From Deinococcales bacterium (GTDB taxonomy: Bacteria; Deinococcota; Deinococci; Deinococcales; JAAFIG01), in assembly GCA_025352125.1 (NCBI GenBank), contig JANXTZ010000027.1:1-50750 (forward strand): a DNA stretch of 50,750 nt. The letters are read 5' to 3'. Positions 8,620 through 17,437 of the stretch are shown here, in pieces. Position 1 is the stretch's first letter; each line of letters begins with the position of its first letter. The position numbers and the translations under genes are program-made. The notes under the pieces are model-generated. The model searched no databases, was not told where the DNA came from, and saw only the letters and a program-made list of their open reading frames with translations.

Positions 8620-10650
8620 GTGAGAGAAACACCGAAGAAATACGCAGCCCTCGAGCAATCCGAACCCACCTCCAAACGCACCGTCCTGGCAAGGGTCGTT
8701 CTTGGCGTGGTGGCGGTGGCGTTGCTGGCGGGCATGATCGTGCAATTTACCCCCAACCTGGCATCGTTGACCGGCGGCGTGCAACGCACCGATGGCAAGA
8801 CCTTGTTCAGCGTCAATGGCGCACCTGTCACCGAACAAGATTATGAACGCACCAAACAACAAAACCAATTGTTCGGACTCGCCAACGGCGGAACCTTTGG
8901 GCAAGATGTCAACAACCTTTTAATGAACCAACTCGTGCTCGTCTCGAGCGCCCGCCAAGACGCAAGCCGCACCAATGTCAGCGGCGGCGATGTCAGCAAG
9001 TACATCACCGACCTTCGCGCCCAACGCCAACTGACCAAAGATTCGGATTACACCGCTTTTGTCCAGTCCAACGGTTACAACGATGCGACCTTCCGCGATG
9101 CCGTGCGTCAACAATTGCAACTGACCAAGCGCATCGAAGAGATTCAAAAAGGCGTCACCATTTCGGACGCCGAATTGAAATTCTTTTACGACCAGAACAA
9201 AAACAATTACAAAGAAACCGACCGCATTCTGGCGCGTCAAATTGTGGTGGACAAACAAGGCGATGCCGATGCGATTCGAGCCAGCCTCAAAGCGGGCGAA
9301 GCCTTCGACAAACTGGCGCACGAAAAGAGCACCATCGGCAAAGATCAAGACGGCGCATTGGGCGCAAAAACAGGTGAGAAGGTGCCGCAACCGATTGCGG
9401 ACATTGCCCTGCCCAAAAACATTGCCGATGCCGCATTTAAACTCAAACAGGGCGGCGTGACCCCAACCATCGCGGACGGTGGCAAGTTCTACATTGTCAA
9501 AGTCGAAAAATTCTTGCCTGCGGGCGTGCCCAGCTTTGAAACCCTGAAAGCCAAAATGGACAAAGGCACAGACGGCAAAGAGACCAACAAGCTGACCCAG
9601 GACGCCAAAGCCCTAAAAGGCAACGGTGCCATCGAGGCTTGGGTCAAGGGCTTGCAGCAAAACGCCAAACTCGAGTTTCCAAAAGACTCCACCATGGACT
9701 TTTACGATCCAGCCGTCGCCACGGTCGGCAAGACCGACATCAAGCTCTCGGAACTCAACCGTGCCGTTTACAGCAACCAGCAAATTCAACAATTCTTGCA
9801 GCAAGGTGCGCAGGGTGCGACGTTGGTCGAGCAATTCTTCAAACCACAAAGCCTGGACAACCTGATCAACCAAGAGGTCGCCGTGCAAGCCGCCAAGAAG
9901 AGTGGTCAGCCATTCTTTGGCGCTGGCGCTGATATCTTGCAACAAATTCAAAATTACCAATCCAAAGACACGACCATCACCGATGCGGATGTCAAAAAAT
10001 ACTACACCGACAACGTTGCCACCTACACCACTCCAGCCAGCGCCGACATTCAGGAAGCAAGCTTCAAGACCCTCGAGCAAGCCAAGGCATTCCGTGCCGC
10101 GTTCATTGCTGGCGGAACGGATTTTACCAAGGACGCCGCCAGACAAAAAGGAACCGTCACCGAAACTGGTTCTGTGACCCCAGAAAGCGTCAATCCGGCT
10201 TACAAAAAAGTCTTGTTTGACGCCAAAGCCTTGACCAAGGCGGGCGCGTTGCAGGTCTCTGACGTGATCGCCAACAACAAGCAGTTTATTGTGGTCGGCG
10301 TGAAATCCTACATCGAAAAGAGCGTCAAACCATTTACCGAGGTCGCTGCCGATGCCAAAGACAAAGCCTTGATTGGCAAACGCGCCGTGGTCGGACAAAA
10401 ATGGTTGACTGACACTGTCAAAGCCGCAAAGCCCGTCAAGAAATACGACGATGTGCGCAAGCAAATCGAGCTTCGCGCCAAGAAAGCCGATGCCGACAAA
10501 GCCGCCGCAGATGCCAAGCGCAAAGCTGAACTCGAGAAGCAGAACAAGGCGACGCCGACAACTCCTGGTGCAACCACCACACCAGCAACCACACCACCCA
10601 CCACCCCGACCACAACGCCCACCACCCCAGCCACACCAGCTTCAAAATAA
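8620..10650 (+). CDS. Membrane-anchored SurA/PpiC-type peptidylprolyl isomerase
   Basis: The GTG at 8620 follows AGGAGG with a suitable gap; an in-frame ATG at 8572 has no such site. The protein has about 676 residues. A short cytoplasmic N-terminus is followed by one transmembrane helix (VLGVVAVALLAGMIVQF), so the rest lies outside the membrane. Then come a SurA-N-like chaperone region and two parvulin-like rotamase units (one from RILARQIVV, one from SADIQEASF), then a Lys/Ala-rich helix and a Thr/Pro-rich tail. The second unit is degenerate. Role by family: folding of exported or outer-membrane proteins. A TACAAT at 8545-8550 is a possible -10. Transcribed alone, ending at a strong terminator. 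Confidence 0.88.
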   Translation: MRETPKKYAALEQSEPTSKRTVLARVVLGVVAVALLAGMIVQFTPNLASLTGGVQRTDGKTLFSVNGAPVTEQDYERTKQQNQLFGLANGGTFGQDVNNLLMNQLVLVSSARQDASRTNVSGGDVSKYITDLRAQRQLTKDSDYTAFVQSNGYNDATFRDAVRQQLQLTKRIEEIQKGVTISDAELKFFYDQNKNNYKETDRILARQIVVDKQGDADAIRASLKAGEAFDKLAHEKSTIGKDQDGALGAKTGEKVPQPIADIALPKNIADAAFKLKQGGVTPTIADGGKFYIVKVEKFLPAGVPSFETLKAKMDKGTDGKETNKLTQDAKALKGNGAIEAWVKGLQQNAKLEFPKDSTMDFYDPAVATVGKTDIKLSELNRAVYSNQQIQQFLQQGAQGATLVEQFFKPQSLDNLINQEVAVQAAKKSGQPFFGAGADILQQIQNYQSKDTTITDADVKKYYTDNVATYTTPASADIQEASFKTLEQAKAFRAAFIAGGTDFTKDAARQKGTVTETGSVTPESVNPAYKKVLFDAKALTKAGALQVSDVIANNKQFIVVGVKSYIEKSVKPFTEVAADAKDKALIGKRAVVGQKWLTDTVKAAKPVKKYDDVRKQIELRAKKADADKAAADAKRKAELEKQNKATPTTPGATTTPATTPPTTPTTTPTTPATPASK

Positions 10651-10666
10651 AGTCTTCAACACCGAG

Positions 10667-10703
10667 CAACGCACGACTGAAATCAGTCGTGCGTTCTTTA
10701 TTT
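10667..10703 (+). terminator. Terminator after the parvulin gene
   Basis: ACGCACGACTGA (10669-10680) and TCAGTCGTGCGT (10683-10694) form a perfect 12-bp stem with a very short loop, followed by TCTTTATTT. Confidence 0.88.
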
Positions 10704-10772
10704 CGCAATCATGGCATGATGAAACCCCGCCTCTGGATGCTCGAGCGAAGTCAAACTCAAACAAGGAAATTC

Positions 10773-12005
10773 ATGAAATCAAACGCTTTAGCTTTGCCAT
10801 TCGAATTTAAAATTTTGTTGCTCGAAAGTATGTTTGGCGCTCTCGCCAACCGTGCTTTGACGGTGGTGATCGGTTATCAAATTTACGCCCTGACCAAAAA
10901 CCCGCTCAGCCTCGGATTTTTGGGACTGGTCGAGGCGATTCCTGCCCTGTCGCTGGCACTTTTTGGCGGCCATGTCGCGGACCGTCTGGATCGCCGAGCA
11001 ATCGTCTTGGTCACCCGAGCCATCAATATTTTATGCATCATCGCGTTTGCCGTGTTCTCGCTCGAGCCGCAACGTTTTGGATTGCTTTCCATGTACGCCG
11101 TCGTGTTTGTCGCCGGTCTTGCCAGGGGTTTCGGCGATCCTGCCGCCAGCGCCTTTGAAACCCAGGTGATCCCGCAAGCCACCTTCGTTCGCTCGAGTGC
11201 GCTGCTCTCGAGCGTCGGGCAGGGCAGTTCGATCATTGGTCCAGCGTTGGGCGGCGTTGCCTACGATGCCTTCGGCGTAACGGCAACTTATGTCTTGATT
11301 GCCGTGCTGCTCGGCTTTTCATGGCTGTGCATTGCCAGTCTGCGCAGCAAACCCGTTCCCGTCCCCGACGAGACTGAAAACATCTGGCAAAGCATTTTGG
11401 AGGGCGTGCGATTTGTGTTCGCCAATCAGGTGCTGGTCGGTTCGATGGCGCTGGATTTGATCGCGGTCTTGTTCGGTGGCGCGGTGGCGTTGCTGCCCGT
11501 GTTTGCCAACGATATTCTGCACGTCGGCGCTGGCGGTCTGGGTTTACTCAGCGCCGCAACCTCCATCGGCACACTGATTACCATGCTGATTGCCACCCGC
11601 TACCCACCAACCCGCATGGCGGGACGCAACCTGATGCTGGCGGTCGCAGGTTTTGGCTGCTCCATCATTGTGTTTGCCCTCTCGAGAACCCTCTGGCTCT
11701 CGATGCTCGCCCTGGCACTTTCGGGTGCGTTTGATGGTGTCAGCATGATTATTCGCAGCGCCATTCAACGCATCATGTCTCCCGAGCACATGCGCGGCAG
11801 AATTGCCGCCGTGACCTGGATTTTCATTGGTTCGAGCAACGAGATCGGCGCGTTTGAAAGTGGTTTCGCCGCGAGCTTGCTGGGGGTTGTGCGTAGCGTC
11901 TGGATGGGTGGACTGGTGACGCTCGGCGTGGTGGCAGGCAGCGCGATACTCGCCCCGAAACTCCGAGATTTAAGGCTCGAGGATGATGGCAAAGTGGTAT
12001 CTTAA
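10773..12005 (+). CDS. MFS transporter (EntS/MFS_3-like)
   Basis: A major facilitator superfamily permease of about 410 residues with around twelve hydrophobic segments. The loop between helices 2 and 3 reads GGHVADRLDRR, the usual MFS motif A. The overall pattern resembles the exporter branch that includes enterobactin exporter EntS. The start at 10773 has AAGGA 6 nt upstream; an in-frame extension to 10689 overlaps the preceding terminator and is unlikely. Substrate unknown; probably exports a small molecule. Confidence 0.88.
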   Translation: MKSNALALPFEFKILLLESMFGALANRALTVVIGYQIYALTKNPLSLGFLGLVEAIPALSLALFGGHVADRLDRRAIVLVTRAINILCIIAFAVFSLEPQRFGLLSMYAVVFVAGLARGFGDPAASAFETQVIPQATFVRSSALLSSVGQGSSIIGPALGGVAYDAFGVTATYVLIAVLLGFSWLCIASLRSKPVPVPDETENIWQSILEGVRFVFANQVLVGSMALDLIAVLFGGAVALLPVFANDILHVGAGGLGLLSAATSIGTLITMLIATRYPPTRMAGRNLMLAVAGFGCSIIVFALSRTLWLSMLALALSGAFDGVSMIIRSAIQRIMSPEHMRGRIAAVTWIFIGSSNEIGAFESGFAASLLGVVRSVWMGGLVTLGVVAGSAILAPKLRDLRLEDDGKVVS

Positions 12006-12120
12006 ATTTGGCGGCAGGCAGGCTCATGAATCCCTCGAGCATCACCAGTCGAAGGTACTCCAACGCGGGTCTGCAAGCAAGAACCACTTCTCCAAACCTC
12101 AAATGCCCTAAACTTGTGCC

Positions 12121-12660
12121 ATGAAAGTATTCTGGATTTTTGTATCGGTGTTTTTCATGGTTCTCGCTCCTGCCAAAGCCCAAGAATTTCACCTGACCAC
12201 CGTCAGTTTGCAAAGTGCACCAGAATCCACACCGACCATCGCAAAAAGCTTAAACGCCCTGCAAACCCTGTTTGGCAACCTCGAGCCAGGGTTTGCGGGA
12301 TCACAAATTTCCAAACGCCTGCTGGTCTGGGCGATTCCCTGGATGGGTGCGGGTGTGCTGGGCTTGTGGCTCTCGAGCAGCGATTCACAAAAAGGCTTCT
12401 GGGGCATGAGCGGCGCTTGGGGCTTTGTCAACGGCGCAATTGCTCTGATTGGTTTGCTGGGCGCTGAAACAAGTGATTACGGGGCGTTACGAACCACGCT
12501 TTGGATCAACGCGGGTCTTGACGTGTTGTACGTGGCGAGTGGTTTGTATTTGCTGTCCAGACCCGAAGAAACCTGGCGCGGCGGCGGCGTGGCAATCCTC
12601 GTGCAAGGCGGATTTTTGCTGGTGTTCGATATTGTACATGCCCTGCTTGTCCCCGTTTAA
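12121..12660 (+). CDS. Membrane protein of unknown function with signal peptide
   Basis: A 179-residue protein with an N-terminal signal peptide ending near AKAQ, a short extracytoplasmic stretch and about four hydrophobic segments (LLVWAIPWMGAGVLGLWL, the segment around NGAIALIGLLG, LDVLYVASGLYLL and VQGGFLLVFDIVHALLV). The WxN-x-LDVxY-x-xSG pattern near residue 130 resembles small families such as DUF6992, but I am not certain of membership. No catalytic motif is seen. TAAACT ends 6 nt before the ATG, a leaderless arrangement. It lies upstream of the S41 peptidase with 110 nt between. Confidence 0.7.
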   Translation: MKVFWIFVSVFFMVLAPAKAQEFHLTTVSLQSAPESTPTIAKSLNALQTLFGNLEPGFAGSQISKRLLVWAIPWMGAGVLGLWLSSSDSQKGFWGMSGAWGFVNGAIALIGLLGAETSDYGALRTTLWINAGLDVLYVASGLYLLSRPEETWRGGGVAILVQGGFLLVFDIVHALLVPV

Positions 12661-12770
12661 ACCTCGAATGAATCTTTATGGTCATCGTGAACTTTGTCAG
12701 GGGCTTGAAACTCACGTTTCTCAAAGACTTCTCGAGAAGTTCAAGCATTGCGGCGGTACACTTTAAGCCA

Positions 12771-14045
12771 ATGAAATCCCGAGCGTTGGGCATGTTTTTG
12801 GTGTGCTTGTTGGCATTGTCATTTTCCAAAGCCGATCCCGTCGCGCCAGGGATTCAACTCTTTGAAAAAACCCTCGAGTTGCTTGACACCAACTATTACG
12901 GTTACTCGAGTTTTGACCTGAAAAATGTGCGTGACCAATTTCAACCTCAGCTTGATAAGAACTGCAAAAACCTTGACCCATGCCCGTTCAGTGCCTTGGA
13001 TGCCGTGGTGACAGATTTAATCTCGAGCTTGAATGATCCGCATACCTACCGTTTAAGTGTGGATCAAACCAAAATCAGAGACCGCGAATTTGCGGGTCAA
13101 AGTTTGCTGACCGCCAGCATCGGTGTGCGCCTGACCAGCCTGCCCGATGCCGACGTGCTGCTGGTCAATCGGGTTTTGCAGGGCAGCCCTGCCGACAAGG
13201 CAGGTTTAAAACGAGGCGACAGAATTTACAGATTTGGAGATTTCAAAACCAGTCAATTTCAAAATGACATTCAAGCCATTGAAGCCTTCAAGGCGCTCGA
13301 GGCAGAAAACAAAACTTTCAAAATTCGTCTTGCCAGTCCAGACGCTCCAACCCGCACGCTCGAGGTCACACCTACCAATCTTGCGCCCTGGAATCCTCAA
13401 CTCGAGTGGCGCGGCAATGTTGCAATCATCACCATTTTTCAGTTTAAAGCCGGTGGGCAAGTTGCCAATAAGATTCATGCGCTCGTGCGTCAAGCCCAAA
13501 AAAATCAAGCCCGAGCCATCGTTTTAGACGTGCGCGACAGCGCAGGCGGTCTGGTCACCGAGATGCTTGCCAGCGTTGGCGCGTTCCTCGAGCATCCAGT
13601 TTTACTGGACGAATTTCGTTGGGGAAAACTGAAATTCGAGTTTCTGAATGGCAAATTTGTCCAAACCGAAAACGACAACAGCGTGACCACCGTGCCGTTG
13701 GTGGGACAACCCACGCTCTGGACGGGCAAGCTTGCCGTGCTGACCAACAGCATTGCCAAAAGTGCGCCAGAATACTTGGCGTACCTGCTGCAAAAAAACG
13801 CCCGCACCAAAGTCTACGGCACGCCGACCCTGGGTGCGCTCGACACCAGCAACAGCTTTTTTAATTTGCCCGACGGCTCGAGCATGGCAATCAGTTTGGG
13901 ACGCGCCCAAAATGCGGACGGCACAAAATTCCCTGTCAGGGTCACACCAGATCAGATTGTACCCGATGACATGCTGGCGCTCAGTTTGGGACGAGATTTG
14001 ATTCTCGATACGGCGCTAAGGTCTCTCGAGGATGTTGGGAATTGA
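12771..14045 (+). CDS. Secreted S41-family peptidase with PDZ-like domain
   Basis: A tail-specific-protease-like protein of 424 residues. It starts at ATG 12771 with a signal peptide (MKSRALGMFLVCLLALSFSK); the longer frame from 12678 has no support. A cap region with SSLNDPHT is followed by a PDZ-like segment (QGSPADKAGLKRGDRIYRFG) and the S41 core (IVLDVRDSAGG; the Ser in KSAPEYLAYLL aligns with the nucleophile of CtpA). The general-base Lys of CtpA, in an FGKG motif, aligns here with LGAL, so Lys appears absent. Either another residue serves or activity is altered. The substrate would be an exported protein. TACACT lies 8 nt before the ATG; a 12-bp CTTCTCGAGAAG palindrome sits at 12728-12739. 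Confidence 0.82.
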   Translation: MKSRALGMFLVCLLALSFSKADPVAPGIQLFEKTLELLDTNYYGYSSFDLKNVRDQFQPQLDKNCKNLDPCPFSALDAVVTDLISSLNDPHTYRLSVDQTKIRDREFAGQSLLTASIGVRLTSLPDADVLLVNRVLQGSPADKAGLKRGDRIYRFGDFKTSQFQNDIQAIEAFKALEAENKTFKIRLASPDAPTRTLEVTPTNLAPWNPQLEWRGNVAIITIFQFKAGGQVANKIHALVRQAQKNQARAIVLDVRDSAGGLVTEMLASVGAFLEHPVLLDEFRWGKLKFEFLNGKFVQTENDNSVTTVPLVGQPTLWTGKLAVLTNSIAKSAPEYLAYLLQKNARTKVYGTPTLGALDTSNSFFNLPDGSSMAISLGRAQNADGTKFPVRVTPDQIVPDDMLALSLGRDLILDTALRSLEDVGN

Positions 14046-14063
14046 TTCCCTCGAAGATTGTCT

Positions 14064-14220
14064 TCAGGCTTTTTGACGTTTGGTTTTGTAATCCCACTTT
14101 GGGTCAAATTCTACCGTGCCGAGAAACTTGAGAATCTCGAGTTGCTTTTTGCAGAACTTGTTCTTGAAGTGGTTTTTTGATCGCCTCGAGTTTGGTTCGG
14201 TTTTCAAATTTGTCTTTCAT
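14064..14220 (-). pseudogene. Frameshifted VapB-type antitoxin remnant
   Basis: An ATG at 14220 after GGG opens MKDKFENRTKLEAIKK and stops early. The +1 frame continues to 14064 with KKQLEILKFLGTVEF then DPKWDYKTKRQ. This ending resembles the G-x-(I/V)-(E/D)-F-D-x-x-(Y/W)-DYK-x-x-R tail of VapB-like antitoxins. Together they read as one small antitoxin broken by a frameshift; no toxin gene is adjacent. Recognition is from the tail motif only. Confidence 0.4.
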
Positions 14221-14229
14221 CAAATCCCT

Positions 14230-15672
14230 TCAGGTCGTCAAATCAAAATCCCGTTCTCCCAATGCCACCCGTTCAGGTTTTACCACTGTTGCACCCCCGA
14301 GATCGGGCAGCAACTTCCCAGGGTTCATGATGCCGTTTGGGTCAAAGGCGTGCTTGACGCGCCAGTACGCCTCCAAGGTGGCTCGAGGGGTCGCCTCAGT
14401 CATGAAGCCGCGTTTCATCAAGCCAATACCATGTTCGCCACTCAAAACGCCGCCATGTCTCAACGCAACCCGGGCAATTTCGTGCGCGAATTCGTCCACC
14501 TGTTCGATATTGTCGGTGGTGCGGTTGAACAAAATGTTCGGGTGCAAATTGCCGTCGCCCGCATGACCAAAAATCGCAAACGGAAACGGGTAGCGTTTTG
14601 CAATCTCCTGCATTTCCCGCATCGCAGGCTCGAGTGTGCTGCGCGGCACCACAATGTCTTCGTTGAAACGGTTTGGACGAATGTTGCCAAGAGCAGGGGA
14701 GACGCTGCGCCGCGCCTTCCAGAGTTGCGCCGCCTCGAGTGCATCGGCAGCCAGCTTCACCTGGGTCGCGCCAGCCTCACGGAACGCCTCGGCGGCACTT
14801 TCAATCTCGAGGTTGACAACTGCTTCATCATCACCGTCGCAATCGCAAACCAGAATCGCCTCGGCATCAATCGGCAGACCCATGTGCAAGAATTGTTCCA
14901 CCGCCCGAATGCTGTTCTGATCCATCAACTCGAGCTTCGCGGGCGTCAAGCCTCTGGCGGTAATCAATGCCACGGCTCGCCCCGCCTGCCCCAAGTCGGA
15001 GAACACCGCGAACGCCGTGCGCGTGAATTTCGGGATTGGCTCGAGCTTCAAAATGGCTTGGGTGACAAACGCCAGCGTGCCCTCAGAACCAATGATCACC
15101 CCAGGAATGTCCAAACCCTCGCGGTTCATGCGCCTGATCTCACCATCGCTCGTGACAAACTCGAGTTCGAGCACATAATCGCCAGTCACACCCTTTTTTA
15201 GACACTGTGGACCCCCAGCGTTTTCGGCAATGTTGCCGCCAATCGTACTCTGTCGGCTCGAGGCAGGATCGGGCGGATAGTACAACCCAACACTTTTGGC
15301 TTTGACGCTGATCGCGTCCGTAATCACGCCTGGTTGCACCGTCGCCGTCCGAGAGAATTCATCAACCTCGAGTTTGGTCATTTTGTTGGTGGCAACCATG
15401 ATGCACGCGCCAACAGGCACAGCCCCGCCAGACAGACCGCTCGAGCCTCCACGCGGCACAACCGGAATCTTGTAAGCATTGCAGAGCTTTAACGTGTTCG
15501 CCACGTCCTGGGTGGTTTCAGCAATTACAACTGCCACGGGCGCGGGACCTTGAGCGATGGCATCGTAACGGTACAAGAGCATTTCTGTCGGGTTGGTGTG
15601 CAATTTGTTGCCCAAAACGGCTTTTAACGCCTCGAGCAAGGCATTGGGAACGGAATGTGATTCGACCTTCAT
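14230..15672 (-). CDS. glcD: FAD-binding oxidase, glycolate oxidase subunit GlcD-like
   Basis: A 480-residue flavoprotein of the FAD_binding_4/FAD-oxidase_C family, which includes GlcD and D-lactate dehydrogenases. The FAD cradle shows VVPRGGSSGLSGGAVP near residue 70-90 and later GGNIAENAGG; the C-terminal domain ends with SGEHGIGLMKRG and the family's PxGIMNPGK. It oxidises a 2-hydroxy acid such as glycolate or D-lactate. The GlcE and GlcF partners are not nearby, so a single-subunit D-lactate or 2-hydroxyglutarate dehydrogenase is as likely as glycolate oxidase. TAGGCT stands 6 nt before the ATG, with CTGAAA 17 bp further upstream. Confidence 0.88.
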   Translation of the reverse strand: MKVESHSVPNALLEALKAVLGNKLHTNPTEMLLYRYDAIAQGPAPVAVVIAETTQDVANTLKLCNAYKIPVVPRGGSSGLSGGAVPVGACIMVATNKMTKLEVDEFSRTATVQPGVITDAISVKAKSVGLYYPPDPASSRQSTIGGNIAENAGGPQCLKKGVTGDYVLELEFVTSDGEIRRMNREGLDIPGVIIGSEGTLAFVTQAILKLEPIPKFTRTAFAVFSDLGQAGRAVALITARGLTPAKLELMDQNSIRAVEQFLHMGLPIDAEAILVCDCDGDDEAVVNLEIESAAEAFREAGATQVKLAADALEAAQLWKARRSVSPALGNIRPNRFNEDIVVPRSTLEPAMREMQEIAKRYPFPFAIFGHAGDGNLHPNILFNRTTDNIEQVDEFAHEIARVALRHGGVLSGEHGIGLMKRGFMTEATPRATLEAYWRVKHAFDPNGIMNPGKLLPDLGGATVVKPERVALGERDFDLTT

Positions 15673-15703
15673 GGGTTTAGCCTACCGCACTCGAGTCTGG
15701 ATT

Positions 15704-15940
15704 TCAGGGGCGAATGATAGGCGCACCGTCCTCGAGTGTGTAACCTACGTTTTTGAGTGCTTCATTCTGAACTATTGGGTTTTGTGATGTTATATCTGGG
15801 TCAACGTCACAACTTGCAAATAGGATTGATAAAATTGCTAAATGTGTAAAATAAAATTTCTTATGTGACTCTCTTGATGGTATGAATGCTACTTGTATAT
15901 AATTTTGTAGCCGCTTAGTTGCCGTTGGTCGTTTTTTGTT
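15704..15940 (-). other. Open frame with lipoprotein-like segment but no start codon
   Basis: This minus-strand frame runs about 78 codons without ATG, GTG or TTG. It encodes KKFYFTHLAILSILFASC (a hydrophobic stretch with a lipobox-like LFASC), then a polar tail ending LEDGAPIIRP. It overlaps the end of the 45-residue frame at 15889-16026. Either it is the decayed 3' part of a gene frameshifted in an A6 run, or it is reached by -1 frameshifting on the heptamer A AAA AAC. Decay is the simpler reading. Confidence 0.45.
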
Positions 15941-16026
15941 TCATCTATGACAAAGCTTTGTTTGTTGATCTGAAAATAATCACCTCTAAACGATAAAAAA
16001 TCAGAATTTTTTGCTTCAAAAATCAT
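15889..16026 (-). CDS. 45-residue small protein, coupled to propeller gene
   Basis: The ATG at 16026 overlaps the TGA of the upstream beta-propeller gene (ATGA). The product is 45 residues, starting MIFEAKNSDFLSFRGDYFQ and rich in polar residues, with no recognisable domain. The overlap suggests coupled translation, but the frame may be the intact front of a gene whose back half has shifted frame. Confidence 0.45.
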   Translation of the reverse strand: MIFEAKNSDFLSFRGDYFQINKQSFVIDETKNDQRQLSGYKIIYK

Positions 16027-17336
16027 TTTTTGTTTATTAAATTTAAAATTTTTATTTCTTCGTAGTTTTCTTTATATCTTTTTATTAAGATATAGTCATT
16101 CTTAGACTTAATAAAACTTATTATTCCCCCAAAAGAAGATTGGAAAGCTAGAGAGAAATCCTGTGATCCATACAAAGTCTTCCCATTTTGATTTTCCACA
16201 ATAAAGCAAACATCGCGGATACACCCAAGAATTCCTTCAACAGATTTTGCAATTTTAAGCAATTTTTTAAGCTGTAGAGTGCCATTAACAATCTTGTAAA
16301 CTTCAATAAATTTTCCGCAAGAATCTAACTTTTGAGCCATGACGGTATCAGATTTAAGTTGAAAAACTTGAAGATTTTGTTCTCCGCAATTGGGACGCGT
16401 CTTATTAATGATTGAAAAAAAGCTAGAACTTCCACTTGTTCCAGGAAAAGATTGACTCTCGAGAATTTGAGAAATCGTTATTCCGACAGGTAAATCACCA
16501 TGCGTAGGGTTTAAAATTTCCACCTTTTCATCTATTTTTTTGTCGTTTAGTTTGACAACTTTTCCAGTATTTTTAGACAATAGATCGTAACTCGTGTTCA
16601 AAGGAACTCCACCTAAAGTAGACCAAATCACAAAATTTTTGCTGATTACGTAAGGTTCTGAAGTGCCAAACCCATGAAATGCACCGTTAAATTTCCATAA
16701 AATTTTTTTCCCAGAAAGGTCAATTGCAATTCCAGACAAACGATCCTCTGTACCAGCAGAAGTATCAGAGCTGCTGTTGTAACTTAGGTAAATCAGATTA
16801 TTATCAACAAGTATTCCGTATTCTGAATTTGTGGTTTCAGGAAGTTGCAAAGCCCATTTTTTGATCCCAGATTTTGCTTCAAAAGCTATAAATTGATGTT
16901 TCAGTGTTATTGCAAATACCAGGTTTTTTTGTGATGCGATCACGGATGTTACAGGTTCACTGTAACGCCAACTAACTTTTCCAGCTAAGGAATCAAGAGC
17001 AGTTAATCTTTTATTGGAAATGCAGATTGTTAAATCGTTTATGCTTAAAACATTATTCAGTGCTTCATCAACTTTGACTGTCCATACTGGTTTGATTGTT
17101 TGTGTTTCCAAAGCTATTGCTCGAATTCCAACTCCAAAGCTTCCTAAGTTGATAAATACTGAAAATAAGGCAATTATTCCCAAAGCCAAAGCTATTTTGA
17201 AAAGTGAATTTTGCTGTGGAATGTTGACTTGACTCACTCCTTGACTTTGCTGCGACGCAATCGAGGCAATCATGCTTATAAAAGCCAGCGTCAAAAACCC
17301 AAAAATAAATGTCAGTATTCGTTTCATCATCCCCAT
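16023..17336 (-). CDS. PQQ-like beta-propeller membrane protein (copy 1)
   Basis: A protein of about 437 residues. The start at 17336 follows AAGGGGAAGAG; an in-frame ATG at 17369 is possible. Two hydrophobic segments (around ILTFIFGFLTLAFISMIASI and FKIALALGIIALFSVFINLG) precede a beta-propeller made of PQQ-like repeats: blades such as RLTALDSLAGKVSWRY and FIAFEAKSGIKKWAL carry the usual A-x-D-x-x-(S/T)-G-x-x-x-W pattern. It resembles the BamB/quinoprotein-dehydrogenase fold without enzymatic residues I can identify, so a binding or scaffold role at the membrane is likelier. Base composition is markedly AT-rich. Paralogous to the neighbouring gene. Confidence 0.75.
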   Translation of the reverse strand: MGMMKRILTFIFGFLTLAFISMIASIASQQSQGVSQVNIPQQNSLFKIALALGIIALFSVFINLGSFGVGIRAIALETQTIKPVWTVKVDEALNNVLSINDLTICISNKRLTALDSLAGKVSWRYSEPVTSVIASQKNLVFAITLKHQFIAFEAKSGIKKWALQLPETTNSEYGILVDNNLIYLSYNSSSDTSAGTEDRLSGIAIDLSGKKILWKFNGAFHGFGTSEPYVISKNFVIWSTLGGVPLNTSYDLLSKNTGKVVKLNDKKIDEKVEILNPTHGDLPVGITISQILESQSFPGTSGSSSFFSIINKTRPNCGEQNLQVFQLKSDTVMAQKLDSCGKFIEVYKIVNGTLQLKKLLKIAKSVEGILGCIRDVCFIVENQNGKTLYGSQDFSLAFQSSFGGIISFIKSKNDYILIKRYKENYEEIKILNLINKK

Positions 17337-17437
17337 ACACTCTTCCCCTTCCATGAGAAACCTTCTCATCTCCGTGCCATTCAGAAATCTCGAGCGTCAA
17401 AAATTATGTCCTTGCAAATCTGGAGCGTTTAATCTCC

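Noticed and set aside
9613..10464. 283-residue minus-strand frame
   Set aside because: Antisense to the parvulin gene; it arises from codon bias and has no domain.
12728..12739. CTTCTCGAGAAG as a terminator
   Set aside because: No loop and no T run; it is a longer version of the common CTCGAG word.
14116..15201. 361-residue plus-strand frame
   Set aside because: It is antisense to the clear GlcD-type gene and its translation has no family features; the minus frame carries the FAD motifs.
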